Shown in pieces: positions 18,444 to 27,561 of a stretch of 64,000 nt of DNA. The notes under the pieces were generated by a model that worked only from the letters and a program-made list of their open reading frames with translations, had not been told where the DNA came from and ran no database searches. Numbering within the stretch: position 1 is the stretch's first letter; each line of letters starts with the position of its first letter. The stretch comes from Streptomyces sp. ICBB 8177 (GTDB taxonomy: Bacteria; Actinomycetota; Actinomycetes; Streptomycetales; Streptomycetaceae). The stretch is from NCBI RefSeq assembly GCF_003144095.1, contig NZ_NSKH01000023.1, forward strand, positions 1,244,875 to 1,308,874, in the 5' to 3' direction. A program made the position numbers and the translations under genes.

Positions 18444-19496
18444 ATGGAACCGCTCGATCCCACGACGCCGTCCGCAGGCCGCGCCGAGGCCGTCCCGCCC
18501 GAGGGCACCACACTGCTGCTGAGCGACGACGAGGTGCGCGAGGCGTGCCGGATGCCCGCGGTGATCGACGCCGTGGAGACGGCGCTCGGCGAGGCCCCCG
18601 GTCCCGCACTGGCACTGCCGCCGCGCTCCGACCTGGAGGCCGGGAACACCTTCTTCCGTGTGCTGCCCGCCATCCTGGGCCGCGCCGGCGTGCTCGGACT
18701 GAAGATGCTCCACGGATCGTTCGAACGCGGCGTGCGGTACCTGCTGGTGCTGTGCGACCTCGCCTCCGGTGAGGTCGTCGCCGTACTCGACGCCGCCCAC
18801 CTGACCGGCGTGCGCACCGGTGCCACCGCGGGCGTGGCGACTCGCCACCTCGCCCGCCGGGACGCGACCGCCGCGGGCGTCATCGGCGCGGGGTTCGAGG
18901 CGGAGACCAACCTGACGGCGGTCGCCGCCGTACGCGACCTGCGCACGGTGAAGGTGTTCAGCCCGCGGCAGGCGCGGCGTGAGGCGTTCGCCGCCCGCAT
19001 GACTGCCCGGCTCGGCATCGAGGTCGTCGCGGTGGACTGCCCGCAGGAGGCGGTCGCCGCGACGGACGTGGTGGTCGTGGCGACCAACACCGGGCACGGC
19101 GGCCCGGTCGCGCTGCGCGGTGCGTGGATCGAGCCGGGACAGCACATCGTGTCGATCGGCTCCACCACACCCGGCGTCCGCGAACTCGACACCGCCGTCC
19201 TGGCCCGGGCCGGCACCGTGGTCTTCGACGTGGACGCGGCCACCGTCGCGACGCAGTCGGGCGACGTCATCGCCTGGCACGCGCTCGACGCGGCGGCGGC
19301 CACGGCACCGCGCACGCTGACCGAGGTGCTGAACGAGCAGGCGCCGGGCCGCCGCGGCGACGAGGACGTCACGGTGTTCAAGTCGATCGGATCCGCCGCG
19401 CAGGATCTGGCCGCGGCCGTCGCCGTGTGCGAACGGGCCCGCGCGCTCGGCCTCGGGAGGAAGGTCGACGGCCTCGCCTCGCTCCGCACCTTCTGA
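18444..19496 (+). CDS. Ornithine cyclodeaminase / mu-crystallin family NAD(P)-dependent enzyme
   Basis: ATG 18444 follows GAGGAG at good spacing; the longer upstream frame has no ribosome site. The 350-residue protein has the family layout: an N-terminal substrate domain (LLLSDDEVREACRMPAVIDAVE, and LKMLHGSF with the conserved Lys), then LTGVRTGATAGVATRHLAR and a Rossmann domain GVIGAGFEAETNLTAV. The C-terminal half carries VFKSIGSAAQDLAAA. Members include ornithine cyclodeaminase, ketimine reductases and SbnB-like enzymes, so the substrate cannot be set from sequence. Regulation by the divergent TetR is likely. Confidence 0.9.
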   Translation: MEPLDPTTPSAGRAEAVPPEGTTLLLSDDEVREACRMPAVIDAVETALGEAPGPALALPPRSDLEAGNTFFRVLPAILGRAGVLGLKMLHGSFERGVRYLLVLCDLASGEVVAVLDAAHLTGVRTGATAGVATRHLARRDATAAGVIGAGFEAETNLTAVAAVRDLRTVKVFSPRQARREAFAARMTARLGIEVVAVDCPQEAVAATDVVVVATNTGHGGPVALRGAWIEPGQHIVSIGSTTPGVRELDTAVLARAGTVVFDVDAATVATQSGDVIAWHALDAAAATAPRTLTEVLNEQAPGRRGDEDVTVFKSIGSAAQDLAAAVAVCERARALGLGRKVDGLASLRTF

Positions 19497-19590
19497 AGCG
19501 GCCGCGGCCGTCGGTGACCACGCCTCCTGCGCCGCGTGGGCCTCGCCCCGAGCCCGTCCGGTCCTACGGCCGGACTCGGCGGCCTACCGG

Positions 19591-19596
19591 TAAACT
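19591..19596 (+). promoter_or_regulatory. -10 element for the fluoride operon leader
   Basis: TAAACT matches TANNNT. Its predicted start point (about 19602-19604) falls exactly at the beginning of the riboswitch-like leader. No clear -35 hexamer was seen. Confidence 0.4.
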
Positions 19597-19602
19597 GGTC
19601 GC

Positions 19603-19668
19603 CGAAGACGGCGGAGGGGCTCGCCGCAACCGCGACCGTCACCAGTCGCCAACGGTCCCTACCTGGCA
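19603..19668 (+). ncRNA. Divergent fluoride (crcB-type) riboswitch candidate
   Basis: The order of elements fits the fluoride riboswitch. P1 is GGCG (19610-19613) with CGCC. Its loop AGGGGC can form a 6-bp pseudoknot with GUCCCU downstream. Then comes AACC, a second hairpin GCGAC...GTCGC, then CAACG-GTCCCTAC. The conserved long-range A-U linchpin positions are kept, while a usual A-U pair appears to be replaced by G-C. The usual UGAUG is CAACG here. It sits directly upstream of crcB and a ribosome site (AGGAG at 19699-19703). Confidence 0.6.
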
Positions 19669-19908
19669 CCCGCGTACGACGGGCACAACACGACAGGTAG
19701 GAGAACCATGCCCCGGGGCATCTTGACCCCCGCACCCGCTCAGGCCCGCAGCCGCCGCGCCTCGGACGCACCGCCGTTGCCGTCCCGCCCGGACGCCCCC
19801 GGCCCGCGAACCGAGACGCGCGGACCCCGCGAACCCGGCGTCGGCCACGACGGCCGCGGGGGCCGGCGCCACCAGCCCGACCACCCCGACGACCAAGGAG
19901 GCGCGCCC

Positions 19909-20547
19909 GTGCCGTCCACCGACCGGCCCAGGACCGGCGAGACGCTGCCGGTCGACCCCGACCTCATCCCCGACGAGTCGCCGCGGCCCCGGCGCCGCCC
20001 GCCGCGGTCGCGCCAGTGGGACGTCCTGGCGGTCATCGCGGTCGGCGGCGGCACGGGCAGCGTCGCCCGCTACGGACTGGCGCGGGCCCTGCCCACCTCG
20101 CCGGGCGGCTTCCCCTGGGCGACCTTCCTGACCAACGTCAGCGGCTGCTTCGTCCTGGGCCTGTTCATGGTCTACGTCCTGGAGATCTGGCCGCCCTCGC
20201 GCTACCTGCGGCCGTTCTTCGGCGTCGGCGTGCTCGGCGGCTTCACCACCTTCTCCACGTACACCGTGGAACTGCGCGGCATGCTCGCCGCCCACCACTG
20301 GTCGCTGGCCGACGCGTACGCGCTCGGCAGCCTGGTCGCCGGGCTCGCCGCGGTCTGGACCGGCATCGTGCTGGCCCGGCGGCTCAGCGGCCTGCCGGTG
20401 CGCCGGGGCCCGCGCCGCCGTGGCGAGACGGGCCTCGCCCCGGAGCCGGCGCAGAGCGCGCCGCAGCCAGAGGCGGCAACCGGCACCGCGTCGCGGTCCG
20501 AGTCCGCGGCCTCCCGGCCGCACCCCGGACGAGGAGGGCAGCGATGA
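19909..20547 (+). CDS. crcB: Fluoride efflux channel CrcB/Fluc (first copy)
   Basis: GTG 19909 follows AGGAGG with 7-nt spacing and gives a 212-residue protein. An in-frame ATG at 19708, with AGGAG just after the riboswitch, would add 67 low-complexity residues and remains possible. Four transmembrane helices carry Fluc motifs: [29 protein letters not shown] and [15 protein letters not shown] (pore FTTFST). The C-terminal tail is Arg/Ala-rich. Fluc channels are dual-topology dimers, or heterodimers when two crcB genes are adjacent, as here. Its stop overlaps the next start (ATGA). Confidence 0.92.
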   Translation: MPSTDRPRTGETLPVDPDLIPDESPRPRRRPPRSRQWDVLAVIAVGGGTGSVARYGLARALPTSPGGFPWATFLTNVSGCFVLGLFMVYVLEIWPPSRYLRPFFGVGVLGGFTTFSTYTVELRGMLAAHHWSLADAYALGSLVAGLAAVWTGIVLARRLSGLPVRRGPRRRGETGLAPEPAQSAPQPEAATGTASRSESAASRPHPGRGGQR

Positions 20548-20972
20548 GCCCGCACCTGCGCCACCGGAACGCCGAGGAGACCGAGGCCCCGCGGGCCCGG
20601 CAGCCCAGGGAGCCGCTGAGCGGTCCGGTCACCCGGCTGACCGTCCACCTCGGCGACGGCGACCAGTACCACCACCGCCCGCTCTACACCGAGATCGTGC
20701 ACCGCGCACACCGCGCCGGGCTGGCCGGAGCCAGCGTCCTGCGGGGCGTGGAGGGCTTCGCGGGCGGCGCCATCCACACCTCGCGGCTGCTCGACCTGGC
20801 CGAGGGCCTGCCCGTCCTCGTGGTCGTCGTCGACACCGACCAGCGCGTCCGCGACTTCCTGCCGGAACTCGCCGAGGTCGCCGGCGGCCGCCTGGTCACC
20901 CTGGAACCTGCGGAGGCCGTCGTGCTGACGCCGCCGGAACCCCGTTCGACCCCCGAGGAAGGTGCCCCCTGA
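20544..20972 (+). CDS. DUF190 family (PII-like) protein in the fluoride operon
   Basis: The 142-residue protein starts at an ATG overlapping the crcB stop and ends overlapping the second crcB start (TGATG). Its core [28 protein letters not shown] then [15 protein letters not shown] is the DUF190 signature, a small ferredoxin-like fold related to PII and CutA. It lacks membrane segments. DUF190 genes are repeatedly found with crcB; a ligand-sensing or channel-modulating role is plausible but not established. Confidence 0.9.
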   Translation: MSPHLRHRNAEETEAPRARQPREPLSGPVTRLTVHLGDGDQYHHRPLYTEIVHRAHRAGLAGASVLRGVEGFAGGAIHTSRLLDLAEGLPVLVVVVDTDQRVRDFLPELAEVAGGRLVTLEPAEAVVLTPPEPRSTPEEGAP

Positions 20973-21340
20973 TGCCCGTCGTCCTGGTCTTCCTGGGCGG
21001 CCTCGTCGGCGCGCCACTGCGCTACCTGCTGGACAGGGCGGTGCAGGCACGCCACGACAGCGTCTTCCCCTGGGGCACGTTCGCCGTCAACGTCACCGGC
21101 GCGTTCGTGCTCGGCGCCCTGACCGGCGCCGCCGCCACGCACGGCCTGCCGGGCAACGCCACCTCGCTGCTGGGCACCGGCGTCTGCGGAGCGTTCACCA
21201 CGTTCAGCACGTTCGGATTCGAGACGATGCGGCTGCTGGAGGACGGATCGCTGGCCGAGGCCGGGATCAACGCGATCGGCAGCCTGCTGCTCGGCGTCGC
21301 GGCGGCGGTCGCCGGATACGCGCTGCTGTCCTGGCTGTAA
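20972..21340 (+). CDS. crcB: Fluoride efflux channel CrcB/Fluc (second copy)
   Basis: A compact 122-residue protein of four transmembrane helices. Motifs are GGLVGAPLRYLLD, FPWGTFAVNVTGAFVLG and GVCGAFTTFSTFGFET, including the pore FTTFST pair of phenylalanines. The start overlaps the DUF190 stop by one base pair of codons (TGATG), so the three genes are translationally coupled. Two crcB genes in one operon usually form an obligate heterodimer with fixed opposite topologies. Confidence 0.93.
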   Translation: MPVVLVFLGGLVGAPLRYLLDRAVQARHDSVFPWGTFAVNVTGAFVLGALTGAAATHGLPGNATSLLGTGVCGAFTTFSTFGFETMRLLEDGSLAEAGINAIGSLLLGVAAAVAGYALLSWL

Positions 21341-21468
21341 CCTCGTACCGCCACGGGCGAGCGGGAGGCATCCGCGGTGGTCGCCGGGAGATGCCCCCGG
21401 TGATCCCGTACAACCGGCCCCTTCCGCCCGGCACTTCGGTCCCCGCCCCGGAACCGAATCACCAACAC

Positions 21469-21484
21469 TTGCATCTTTGTGCAA
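21469..21484. promoter_or_regulatory. TTGCA-N6-TGCAA inverted repeat upstream of the SEDS gene
   Basis: A 5-bp inverted repeat with a 6-bp spacer lies about 65 bp before the FtsW/RodA-like gene in the otherwise non-coding 211-bp gap after crcB. It is a candidate operator; the regulator is unknown. Confidence 0.35.
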
Positions 21485-21551
21485 CAGTTAGCCGGGGGCC
21501 TAGCGGCCGACGAGGCCGAACAGGCCGTGGCAAAGGGGTGGATGAGCAGTG

Positions 21552-22964
21552 ATGAGTGTGAGCCGCCGCCGCAACACCGAGCTGGTGCTCGTGGTGGGCG
21601 CGGTGGCGTTGAGCATGTTCGGCTACGCCGGGGCGAGCCTGGCGCTGCGGGACACCGTGCCCAGCTCCCTGTTCACCGTCGGCGGCGGGCTGGGGGCGCT
21701 CGCGCTGCTCGCCCACCTCGCCGTACGCCGCTTCGCGCCCTACGCCGACCCGCTGATCCTCCCGCTCGCCGTGATGCTCTCCTCGCTGGGCCTGATGCTC
21801 ATCGCGCGGCTCGACATCTCCTACCGCGCCGAGTACCCGCACTCCTCACCGGGCGCTCCGGGCGCTCCGGGACAGGTGATGTGGATGAGCGTGGCCGGGG
21901 TGGTGTTCATCGGCCTGCTGGTCGTCATCAGGCACCACCGCATCCTCCAGCGGTACTCGTACCTGACGATGGCCGTCGCGCTGGTGCTGCTGCTGGCGCC
22001 GGCGTTCTTCCCCAGCGACACCTTCGGCGCCAAGCGGTGGATCTTCATCGGCCCGCTGTCACTGGAACCGGACGAGTTCGTCAAGATCGCCATCGCCATC
22101 TTCTTCGCCGGCTACCTGATGGCCAACCGGGACGCGCTCTCGCTCGCCGGGCGCCGGGTGTGGGGGATGAACCTGCCGCGCGGCCGCAACGTCGGCCCGA
22201 TCCTGGCGGTCTGGGCGGTCAGCCTGCTGGTGCTGATCTTCGAGAACGACCTCGGCACCTCGCTGATCTTCTTCGGCGTCTTCATCGTCATGCTGTACGT
22301 CGCCACGGAACGCGGCAGTTGGGTGATCCTCGGCGTCCTGATGGCCGCGCTCGGCGCGGGCGTCGTCGGATCGATGTCGCCGCACGTCAAGGCGCGCGTC
22401 GTGGCCTGGCTGCACCCGATGGCGATCTTCCTGCCGCCCGCGCAGCGCCCGCCGGGCCTGATCTCCGACCAGTCGGCGCAGGCCCTGTTCAGCTTCGGCA
22501 GCGGCGGCGTCCTGGGCTCCGGCCTCGGCCAGGGCTACCCCTGGCTGATCGGCTTCGCCGGGCGCAGCGACTTCATCCTCACCACGGTCGGCGAGGAACT
22601 CGGGCTCGCCGGTGTGACCGCCGTGCTGCTGCTGTACGTGCTGCTGATCGAACGCGGTCTGCGCACCGCGCTGCTGCTGACCGACCCGTTCGGCAAGCTG
22701 CTGGCCGCCGGGCTCGCCGCCACCATCGGGCTCCAGGTCTTCGTGGTCGTCGGCGGTGTCACCGGCCTGATCCCGCTGACCGGCAAGGCGCTGCCCTTCC
22801 TCGCCCAGGGCGGCTCCTCCACCGTCGCCAACTGGCTGCTGGTGGCGATCCTGCTCAAGCTCAGCGACGCGGCGGGCCGCGCCACGTACGAACGGCAGAA
22901 CCCCAGCCAGGCGCCCTCGACCGCGGAGGCGATGACGGCGGTCGTGCCGCGCGCGGCGCTGTGA
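21552..22964 (+). CDS. FtsW/RodA/SpoVE (SEDS) family peptidoglycan polymerase
   Basis: I chose ATG 21552 (470 aa); an in-frame GTG precedes it by one codon. About ten to twelve transmembrane helices are visible. SEDS motifs occur in order: GAKRWIFIGPLSLEPDEFVK, FENDLGTSL, FGSGGVLGSGLGQG, FILTTVGEELGLAG and GLIPLTGKALPFLAQGGSS. SEDS proteins polymerise glycan strands with a partner class B PBP. No PBP gene lies adjacent, so this may be an extra paralogue separate from the main division and elongation loci. It converges on the M50 peptidase gene. Confidence 0.93.
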   Translation: MSVSRRRNTELVLVVGAVALSMFGYAGASLALRDTVPSSLFTVGGGLGALALLAHLAVRRFAPYADPLILPLAVMLSSLGLMLIARLDISYRAEYPHSSPGAPGAPGQVMWMSVAGVVFIGLLVVIRHHRILQRYSYLTMAVALVLLLAPAFFPSDTFGAKRWIFIGPLSLEPDEFVKIAIAIFFAGYLMANRDALSLAGRRVWGMNLPRGRNVGPILAVWAVSLLVLIFENDLGTSLIFFGVFIVMLYVATERGSWVILGVLMAALGAGVVGSMSPHVKARVVAWLHPMAIFLPPAQRPPGLISDQSAQALFSFGSGGVLGSGLGQGYPWLIGFAGRSDFILTTVGEELGLAGVTAVLLLYVLLIERGLRTALLLTDPFGKLLAAGLAATIGLQVFVVVGGVTGLIPLTGKALPFLAQGGSSTVANWLLVAILLKLSDAAGRATYERQNPSQAPSTAEAMTAVVPRAAL

Positions 22965-23025
22965 GCGCGCTGCTCCGGCAGGCGGGCCCGGCCACGTCGG
23001 CGTGACGCTTCGAGCGCGGCGGCCG

Positions 23026-24153
23026 TCAGGGTGTGCGGTGCGTGCGCCGCGGCATGCGCTGGAGGGCGGCGCGGGAGATCGTCTCGGCGGTGACCACGCC
23101 GACCAGCCGCCCGTCCTCCACGACCAGCACCGGCGGGGTCGCGCCCGCCCGCTCCAGCACCTCCACCAGTTCGTCGTCCGGCGCCGCCACCGTGCACCGC
23201 GCCAGCGGCACCGCGGCGTCCCGCAGCCGCACCTCGTCACGGCGGCCGACGGGGACCAGGGCCAGCCGCCGGCCGTCCACCACCCCGCTGGGCCGCCCCT
23301 CGAAGTCGACCAGCGGGACCACCGCCCGCGGCCCGCGTCCGGCCGTGCCGGCGAGGAACCGCTCCACCGTCAGCCACTCCGGCACCGCGTCCGGGGCGGC
23401 CGACATCAGCCGTCCCACCCGCACCCCACGCAACGCGCCCACCAGCGCGGCCCGCCGGACCTCCGCGATCGCCGCCGACCACACGAACAGCCCGACCAGC
23501 GCCAGCCACAGCCCCGAGTCGTAGCCGTACACCACCATCGCGAAGCCCGCGGCGGCCAGCGCCAGCCCCGCGCCCTGACCCGCGCGCCCCGCCACGTGCT
23601 CCGCGCGCTCCCGGTCGCCGCCGCGCCACCACACCGCCGCCCGGAGCACCCGCCCGCCGTCCAGCGGGGCGGCAGGCAGCAGGTTGAACGCGGCGAGCAG
23701 CCCGTTGAGCCACCCGGTCCACACCAGCACCGCCGCCGGTACCTCCCAGCCCAGCGCCTCCCGCACGCCGAACCCCAGCGCCACCGCCACTCCACCGGTG
23801 ACCAGGCTGGCCAGCGGCCCGGCCAGCGCCACCATCAGCTCCCCGCCCGGGGTCGAGGGGCGTCCCATACGGGTCACACCGCCCAGACCCCACACGGTGA
23901 TGTCGTCCACCCGCACCCCGAACCGCCGGGCCGTCAGCGCGTGCGCCGTCTCGTGCAGCAGCAGGCTCGCGGTCAGCAGCAGCGCGCCGACCAGCCCGGC
24001 CGTGTCGTAGACGGCGCGCGAGCGGCCGGGCACCCACGCGGGCAGGGTCTGCCCGGCCAGGCCCACGCCGAGGAACAGCACCAGGACCGGGGCGGACCAG
24101 TGGACGCGCAGCGGCACGCCCAGGACCCTGCCCAGTGGTGCGGAGCCGTTCAT
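23026..24153 (-). CDS. Site-2-protease-like M50 zinc metallopeptidase with C-terminal CBS region
   Basis: ATG 24153 (375 aa) is the first start that leaves the protein beginning with the typical MNGSAPLGRVLGVPLRVHW. Zinc and catalytic residues are HETAH in the second transmembrane helix and NLLPAAPLDGGRVL later. GGELMVALAGPLASL is the third conserved stretch. Residues about 240-375 form a CBS-pair-like domain ending ISRAALQRMP. Proteins of this group cleave membrane-embedded substrates and CBS domains may sense nucleotides. It is separated from upstream meaB by 137 bp containing two hairpin repeats. Confidence 0.92.
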   Translation of the reverse strand: MNGSAPLGRVLGVPLRVHWSAPVLVLFLGVGLAGQTLPAWVPGRSRAVYDTAGLVGALLLTASLLLHETAHALTARRFGVRVDDITVWGLGGVTRMGRPSTPGGELMVALAGPLASLVTGGVAVALGFGVREALGWEVPAAVLVWTGWLNGLLAAFNLLPAAPLDGGRVLRAAVWWRGGDRERAEHVAGRAGQGAGLALAAAGFAMVVYGYDSGLWLALVGLFVWSAAIAEVRRAALVGALRGVRVGRLMSAAPDAVPEWLTVERFLAGTAGRGPRAVVPLVDFEGRPSGVVDGRRLALVPVGRRDEVRLRDAAVPLARCTVAAPDDELVEVLERAGATPPVLVVEDGRLVGVVTAETISRAALQRMPRRTHRTP

Positions 24154-24179
24154 GTCCGCTTCCCGTCGCCGACGCCACG

Positions 24180-24229
24180 GCCGGAGCCCGACGACTCCCG
24201 CCGACAGCCGGAGCCCGAAGGCTCCCGCC
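24180..24229. repeat. Two 23-bp direct repeats that form hairpins after meaB
   Basis: GCCGGAGCCCGACGACTCCC (24180 on) recurs at 24207 with a few changes, a 27-bp offset. The second copy forms GGAGCC-CGAA-GGCTCC, a 6-bp stem with a tetraloop. It lies between meaB and the M50 peptidase gene on the same strand and may be a partial terminator. Confidence 0.45.
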
Positions 24230-24290
24230 CCTTCAATCTCGCGCGTGCGGCGGCGTACGCAAAGAGGCCGTCCGTCCCGGGCGCGGCCGG

Positions 24291-25331
24291 TCAGCCCTCG
24301 CCGTGAGCGCCGTGACCACCGCAACCGCCCGGACCACCAGGTCCGTCGCCCTCCCCGAACGCGTCCAGCAGCCGGTCGGCGGCCAGGGTAGCGGTCAACG
24401 TGCCCTCCCTGACCCGCTGTTCGAGCTCGGGAACCAGGCGGCGCACCGCCGGGTGCTCGCGCATCCGGGTCAGCAGCCGCTCGTGCACCATCGCCCAGGT
24501 CCACGCCACCTGCTGGTCACGGCGCTTGGCGGCCAGACGCCCGGTGGACTCCAGCAGCGTGCGGTGCTGCTCCAGCCGCTCCCACAACGCGTCCAGGCCG
24601 CTGCCCTCGCGCGCGCTGCAGGTGAGCACCGGGGGAGTCCAGGCCGCGTCCACCGGCTGCATCAGCCGCAGTGCGCCCGCCAGTTCACGCGCGGCCGCCT
24701 TCGCGTCGCGCTCGTGAGGACCGTCCGCCTTGTTGACGGCGACGACGTCGGCGAGTTCCAGCACGCCCTTCTTGATGCCCTGCAACTGGTCGCCGGTCCT
24801 GGCCAGGGTGAGCATCAGGAAGGTGTCCACCATGCCGGCCACGGCGGTCTCCGACTGGCCCACGCCCACGGTCTCCACCAGCACCACGTCGTAGCCGGCG
24901 GCTTCCACCACCACCATGGTCTCCCGGGTCGCCCGGGCCACCCCGCCCAGCGTCCCCGAACTCGGCGAGGGCCGCACGAACGCCGCCGGGTCCACCGCCA
25001 GCCGCTCCATCCGGGTCTTGTCGCCCAGGATGGAACCGCCGGTACGGGACGAGGACGGGTCCACCGCCAGCACCGCCACCCGGTGGCCCATGCCGGTCAG
25101 CAACGTGCCCAGGGCGTCGATGAACGTCGACTTGCCGACCCCCGGCACACCCGTGATGCCGATCCTGCGGGCCCGACCGGCGTGCGGCAGCAGCTCGACC
25201 AGGAGCTGCTGCGCGAGCCCGCGGTGGTCCGGCCTGCTGGACTCCACCAGCGTGATGGCCCGCGCCACCTGCGCGCGCGAGCCGTCCAGCACACCCTTGA
25301 CGTACGCGTCGAGATCGATCACCCGCGCCAT
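24291..25331 (-). CDS. meaB: Methylmalonyl-CoA mutase-associated GTPase MeaB
   Basis: The 346-residue G3E-family GTPase has Walker [10 protein letters not shown] near residue 61, the MeaB signature [31 protein letters not shown] and NKAD for guanine binding. It loads and protects adenosylcobalamin on the mutase. It starts 4 bp after the mutB stop, completing the mutA-mutB-meaB operon. The last 20 residues are Gly/His-rich ([12 protein letters not shown]), a possible metal-binding tail or simple low complexity. Confidence 0.96.
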   Translation of the reverse strand: MARVIDLDAYVKGVLDGSRAQVARAITLVESSRPDHRGLAQQLLVELLPHAGRARRIGITGVPGVGKSTFIDALGTLLTGMGHRVAVLAVDPSSSRTGGSILGDKTRMERLAVDPAAFVRPSPSSGTLGGVARATRETMVVVEAAGYDVVLVETVGVGQSETAVAGMVDTFLMLTLARTGDQLQGIKKGVLELADVVAVNKADGPHERDAKAAARELAGALRLMQPVDAAWTPPVLTCSAREGSGLDALWERLEQHRTLLESTGRLAAKRRDQQVAWTWAMVHERLLTRMREHPAVRRLVPELEQRVREGTLTATLAADRLLDAFGEGDGPGGPGGCGGHGAHGEG

Positions 25332-25335
25332 GCGA

Positions 25336-27561
25336 TCACAACTCGTGACCGAGCGCGGCGGCCAGATCCGTCAGCAGGTCGTAGGCCGCGTCCGGGATCA
25401 CCGTGCCCGGCGGGAAGACCGCGGCGGCGCCCATCTCCTTGAGCGGCTCCACGTCCTGCGGCGGGATCACGCCGCCCACGACGATGGTGATGTCGTCGCG
25501 GCCCGCCCGCGCCAGCTCCTCGCGCAGCGCCGGCACCAACGTCAGATGGCCCGCCGCCAGCGACGAGACCCCCACGATGTGCGCGTCGGCCTCCACCGCC
25601 TGCCGCGCGACCTCCGCGGGCGTCTGGAACAGCGGGCCGACGTCCACGTCGAAGCCCAGGTCGGCGAAGGCGGTGGCGATCACCTTCTGGCCGCGGTCGT
25701 GACCGTCCTGCCCCATCTTGGCGACCAGGATGCGCGGCCTGCGGCCCTCCGCCTCCTCGAACGCCTCCACCAGCTTGCGGGTGCGCTCCACCCCGGGCGA
25801 GGTCCCCGCTTCGTCTCGGTACACACCGGAGATGGTACGGATCTGGCCCGCGTGGCGGCCGTACACCTTCTCCAGGGCGTCGGAGATCTCGCCGACCGTC
25901 GCCATCGCACGGGCCGCGTCCACCGCGAGCGCCAGCAGATTGCCTTCCAGGCCGTCCCCGGAGGGGCCCTGCTCGGCGGCCCTGGTCAGCGCGCGCAGCG
26001 CGTCCTGGCAGGCGGCCTCGTCGCGTTCGGCCCGCAGCCTGCGCAGCTTCTCGATCTGCTGGGCGCGCACCGAGGAGTTGTCCACCTTGAGCACGTCGAT
26101 CTGCTCGTCGGACTCCACCCGGTACTTGTTGACGCCGATCACCGGCTGGCGCCCGGAGTCGATGCGCGCCTGGGTGCGCGCCGCGGCCTCCTCGACGCGC
26201 AGCTTGGGAATCCCCGCGTCGATCGCCTCGGCCATGCCGCCCGCCGCCTCGACCTCCTGGATGTGCTGCCAGGCCCGCCGCGCCAGGTCGTAGGTGAGGC
26301 GCTCGACGTACGCGCTGCCGCCCCACGGGTCGATCACCCGGCAGGTGCCCGACTCCTGCTGGAGCAGCAGCTGGGTGTTGCGGGCGATGCGCGCGGAGAA
26401 GTCGGTGGGCAGCGCCAGCGCCTCGTCCAGCGCGTTGGTGTGCAGCGACTGGGTGTGGCCCTGGGTCGCCGCCATCGCCTCCACGCAGGTGCGGGTGACG
26501 TTGTTGAAGACGTCCTGCGCGGTCAGCGACCAGCCCGAGGTCTGCGAATGGGTGCGCAACGAAAGGGACTTGGGGTTCTTCGGGTCGAACCCCTTCACCA
26601 GCTTCGCCCACAGCAGCCGCGCCGCGCGCAGCTTGGCGACCTCCATGAAGAAGTTCATGCCGATCGCCCAGAAGAACGACAGCCGCGGCGCGAACGCGTC
26701 CACGTCCAGCCCCGCGCCCAGGCCCGCCCGCAGGTACTCCACACCGTCCGCGAGCGTGTAGGCCAGCTCCAGGTCGGCCGTGGCCCCGGCCTCCTGGATG
26801 TGGTAGCCGGAGATGGAGATCGAGTTGTAGCGCGGCATCCTGCGCGAGGTGTACGCGAAGATGTCGGAGATGATCCGCATCGACGGCTGCGGCGGATAGA
26901 TGTAGGTGTTGCGGACCATGAACTCCTTGAGGATGTCGTTCTGGATGGTCCCCGCCAGCATCGTAGGCGGCACGCCCTGCTCCTCGGCCGCCACGATGTA
27001 CAGCGCCAGCACCGGCAGCACCGCGCCGTTCATCGTCATCGACACGCTCATGCGGTCCAGCGGGATGCCGTCGAACAACTGCCGCATGTCGTAGATCGAG
27101 TCGATCGCCACGCCCGCCATGCCGACGTCACCGGTCACCCGGGGGTGGTCGCTGTCGTAGCCGCGGTGCGTCGGCAGGTCGAACGCCACCGACAGGCCCT
27201 TTTGACCCGCCGCCAGGTTGCGCCGGTAGAACGCGTTGGACTCCTCGGCGGTCGAGAATCCCGCGTACTGCCGGATCGTCCAGGGCTGGTTGACGTACAT
27301 CGTCGGGTACGGGCCGCGGAGGTAGGGCGCGATGCCCGGATAGGTGCCAAGGAAGTCGAGCCCGGCCAGGTCGTCCGCGGTGTACAGCGGCTTGACGCCG
27401 ATGCCCTCGGGCGTCTCCCACACCAGGTCCTGCGGCCCCTTGCCGGTCGCCTCGGCGACCGCGTCACGCCACTGGCCGGCATCGGTCCCGGGCGCGTCGC
27501 CGTCGAGCGGGACGTCGCAGAAGTCCGGGATGGAGGCCGGCTGTCCGGCACTGCCCTGCAT
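25336..27561 (-). CDS. mutB: Methylmalonyl-CoA mutase large (catalytic) subunit
   Basis: ATG 27561 overlaps the mutA stop (TGATG) and gives 741 residues, the usual length. The N-terminal TIM barrel binds substrate ([31 protein letters not shown]). The C-terminal cobalamin domain has DGHDRG in [15 protein letters not shown], the axial-His base-off B12 motif near residue 617, then GVSSLAAGH and VGGVIPPQD. It interconverts succinyl-CoA and methylmalonyl-CoA, linking propionate metabolism to polyketide extender supply. Confidence 0.97.
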   Translation of the reverse strand: MQGSAGQPASIPDFCDVPLDGDAPGTDAGQWRDAVAEATGKGPQDLVWETPEGIGVKPLYTADDLAGLDFLGTYPGIAPYLRGPYPTMYVNQPWTIRQYAGFSTAEESNAFYRRNLAAGQKGLSVAFDLPTHRGYDSDHPRVTGDVGMAGVAIDSIYDMRQLFDGIPLDRMSVSMTMNGAVLPVLALYIVAAEEQGVPPTMLAGTIQNDILKEFMVRNTYIYPPQPSMRIISDIFAYTSRRMPRYNSISISGYHIQEAGATADLELAYTLADGVEYLRAGLGAGLDVDAFAPRLSFFWAIGMNFFMEVAKLRAARLLWAKLVKGFDPKNPKSLSLRTHSQTSGWSLTAQDVFNNVTRTCVEAMAATQGHTQSLHTNALDEALALPTDFSARIARNTQLLLQQESGTCRVIDPWGGSAYVERLTYDLARRAWQHIQEVEAAGGMAEAIDAGIPKLRVEEAAARTQARIDSGRQPVIGVNKYRVESDEQIDVLKVDNSSVRAQQIEKLRRLRAERDEAACQDALRALTRAAEQGPSGDGLEGNLLALAVDAARAMATVGEISDALEKVYGRHAGQIRTISGVYRDEAGTSPGVERTRKLVEAFEEAEGRRPRILVAKMGQDGHDRGQKVIATAFADLGFDVDVGPLFQTPAEVARQAVEADAHIVGVSSLAAGHLTLVPALREELARAGRDDITIVVGGVIPPQDVEPLKEMGAAAVFPPGTVIPDAAYDLLTDLAAALGHEL

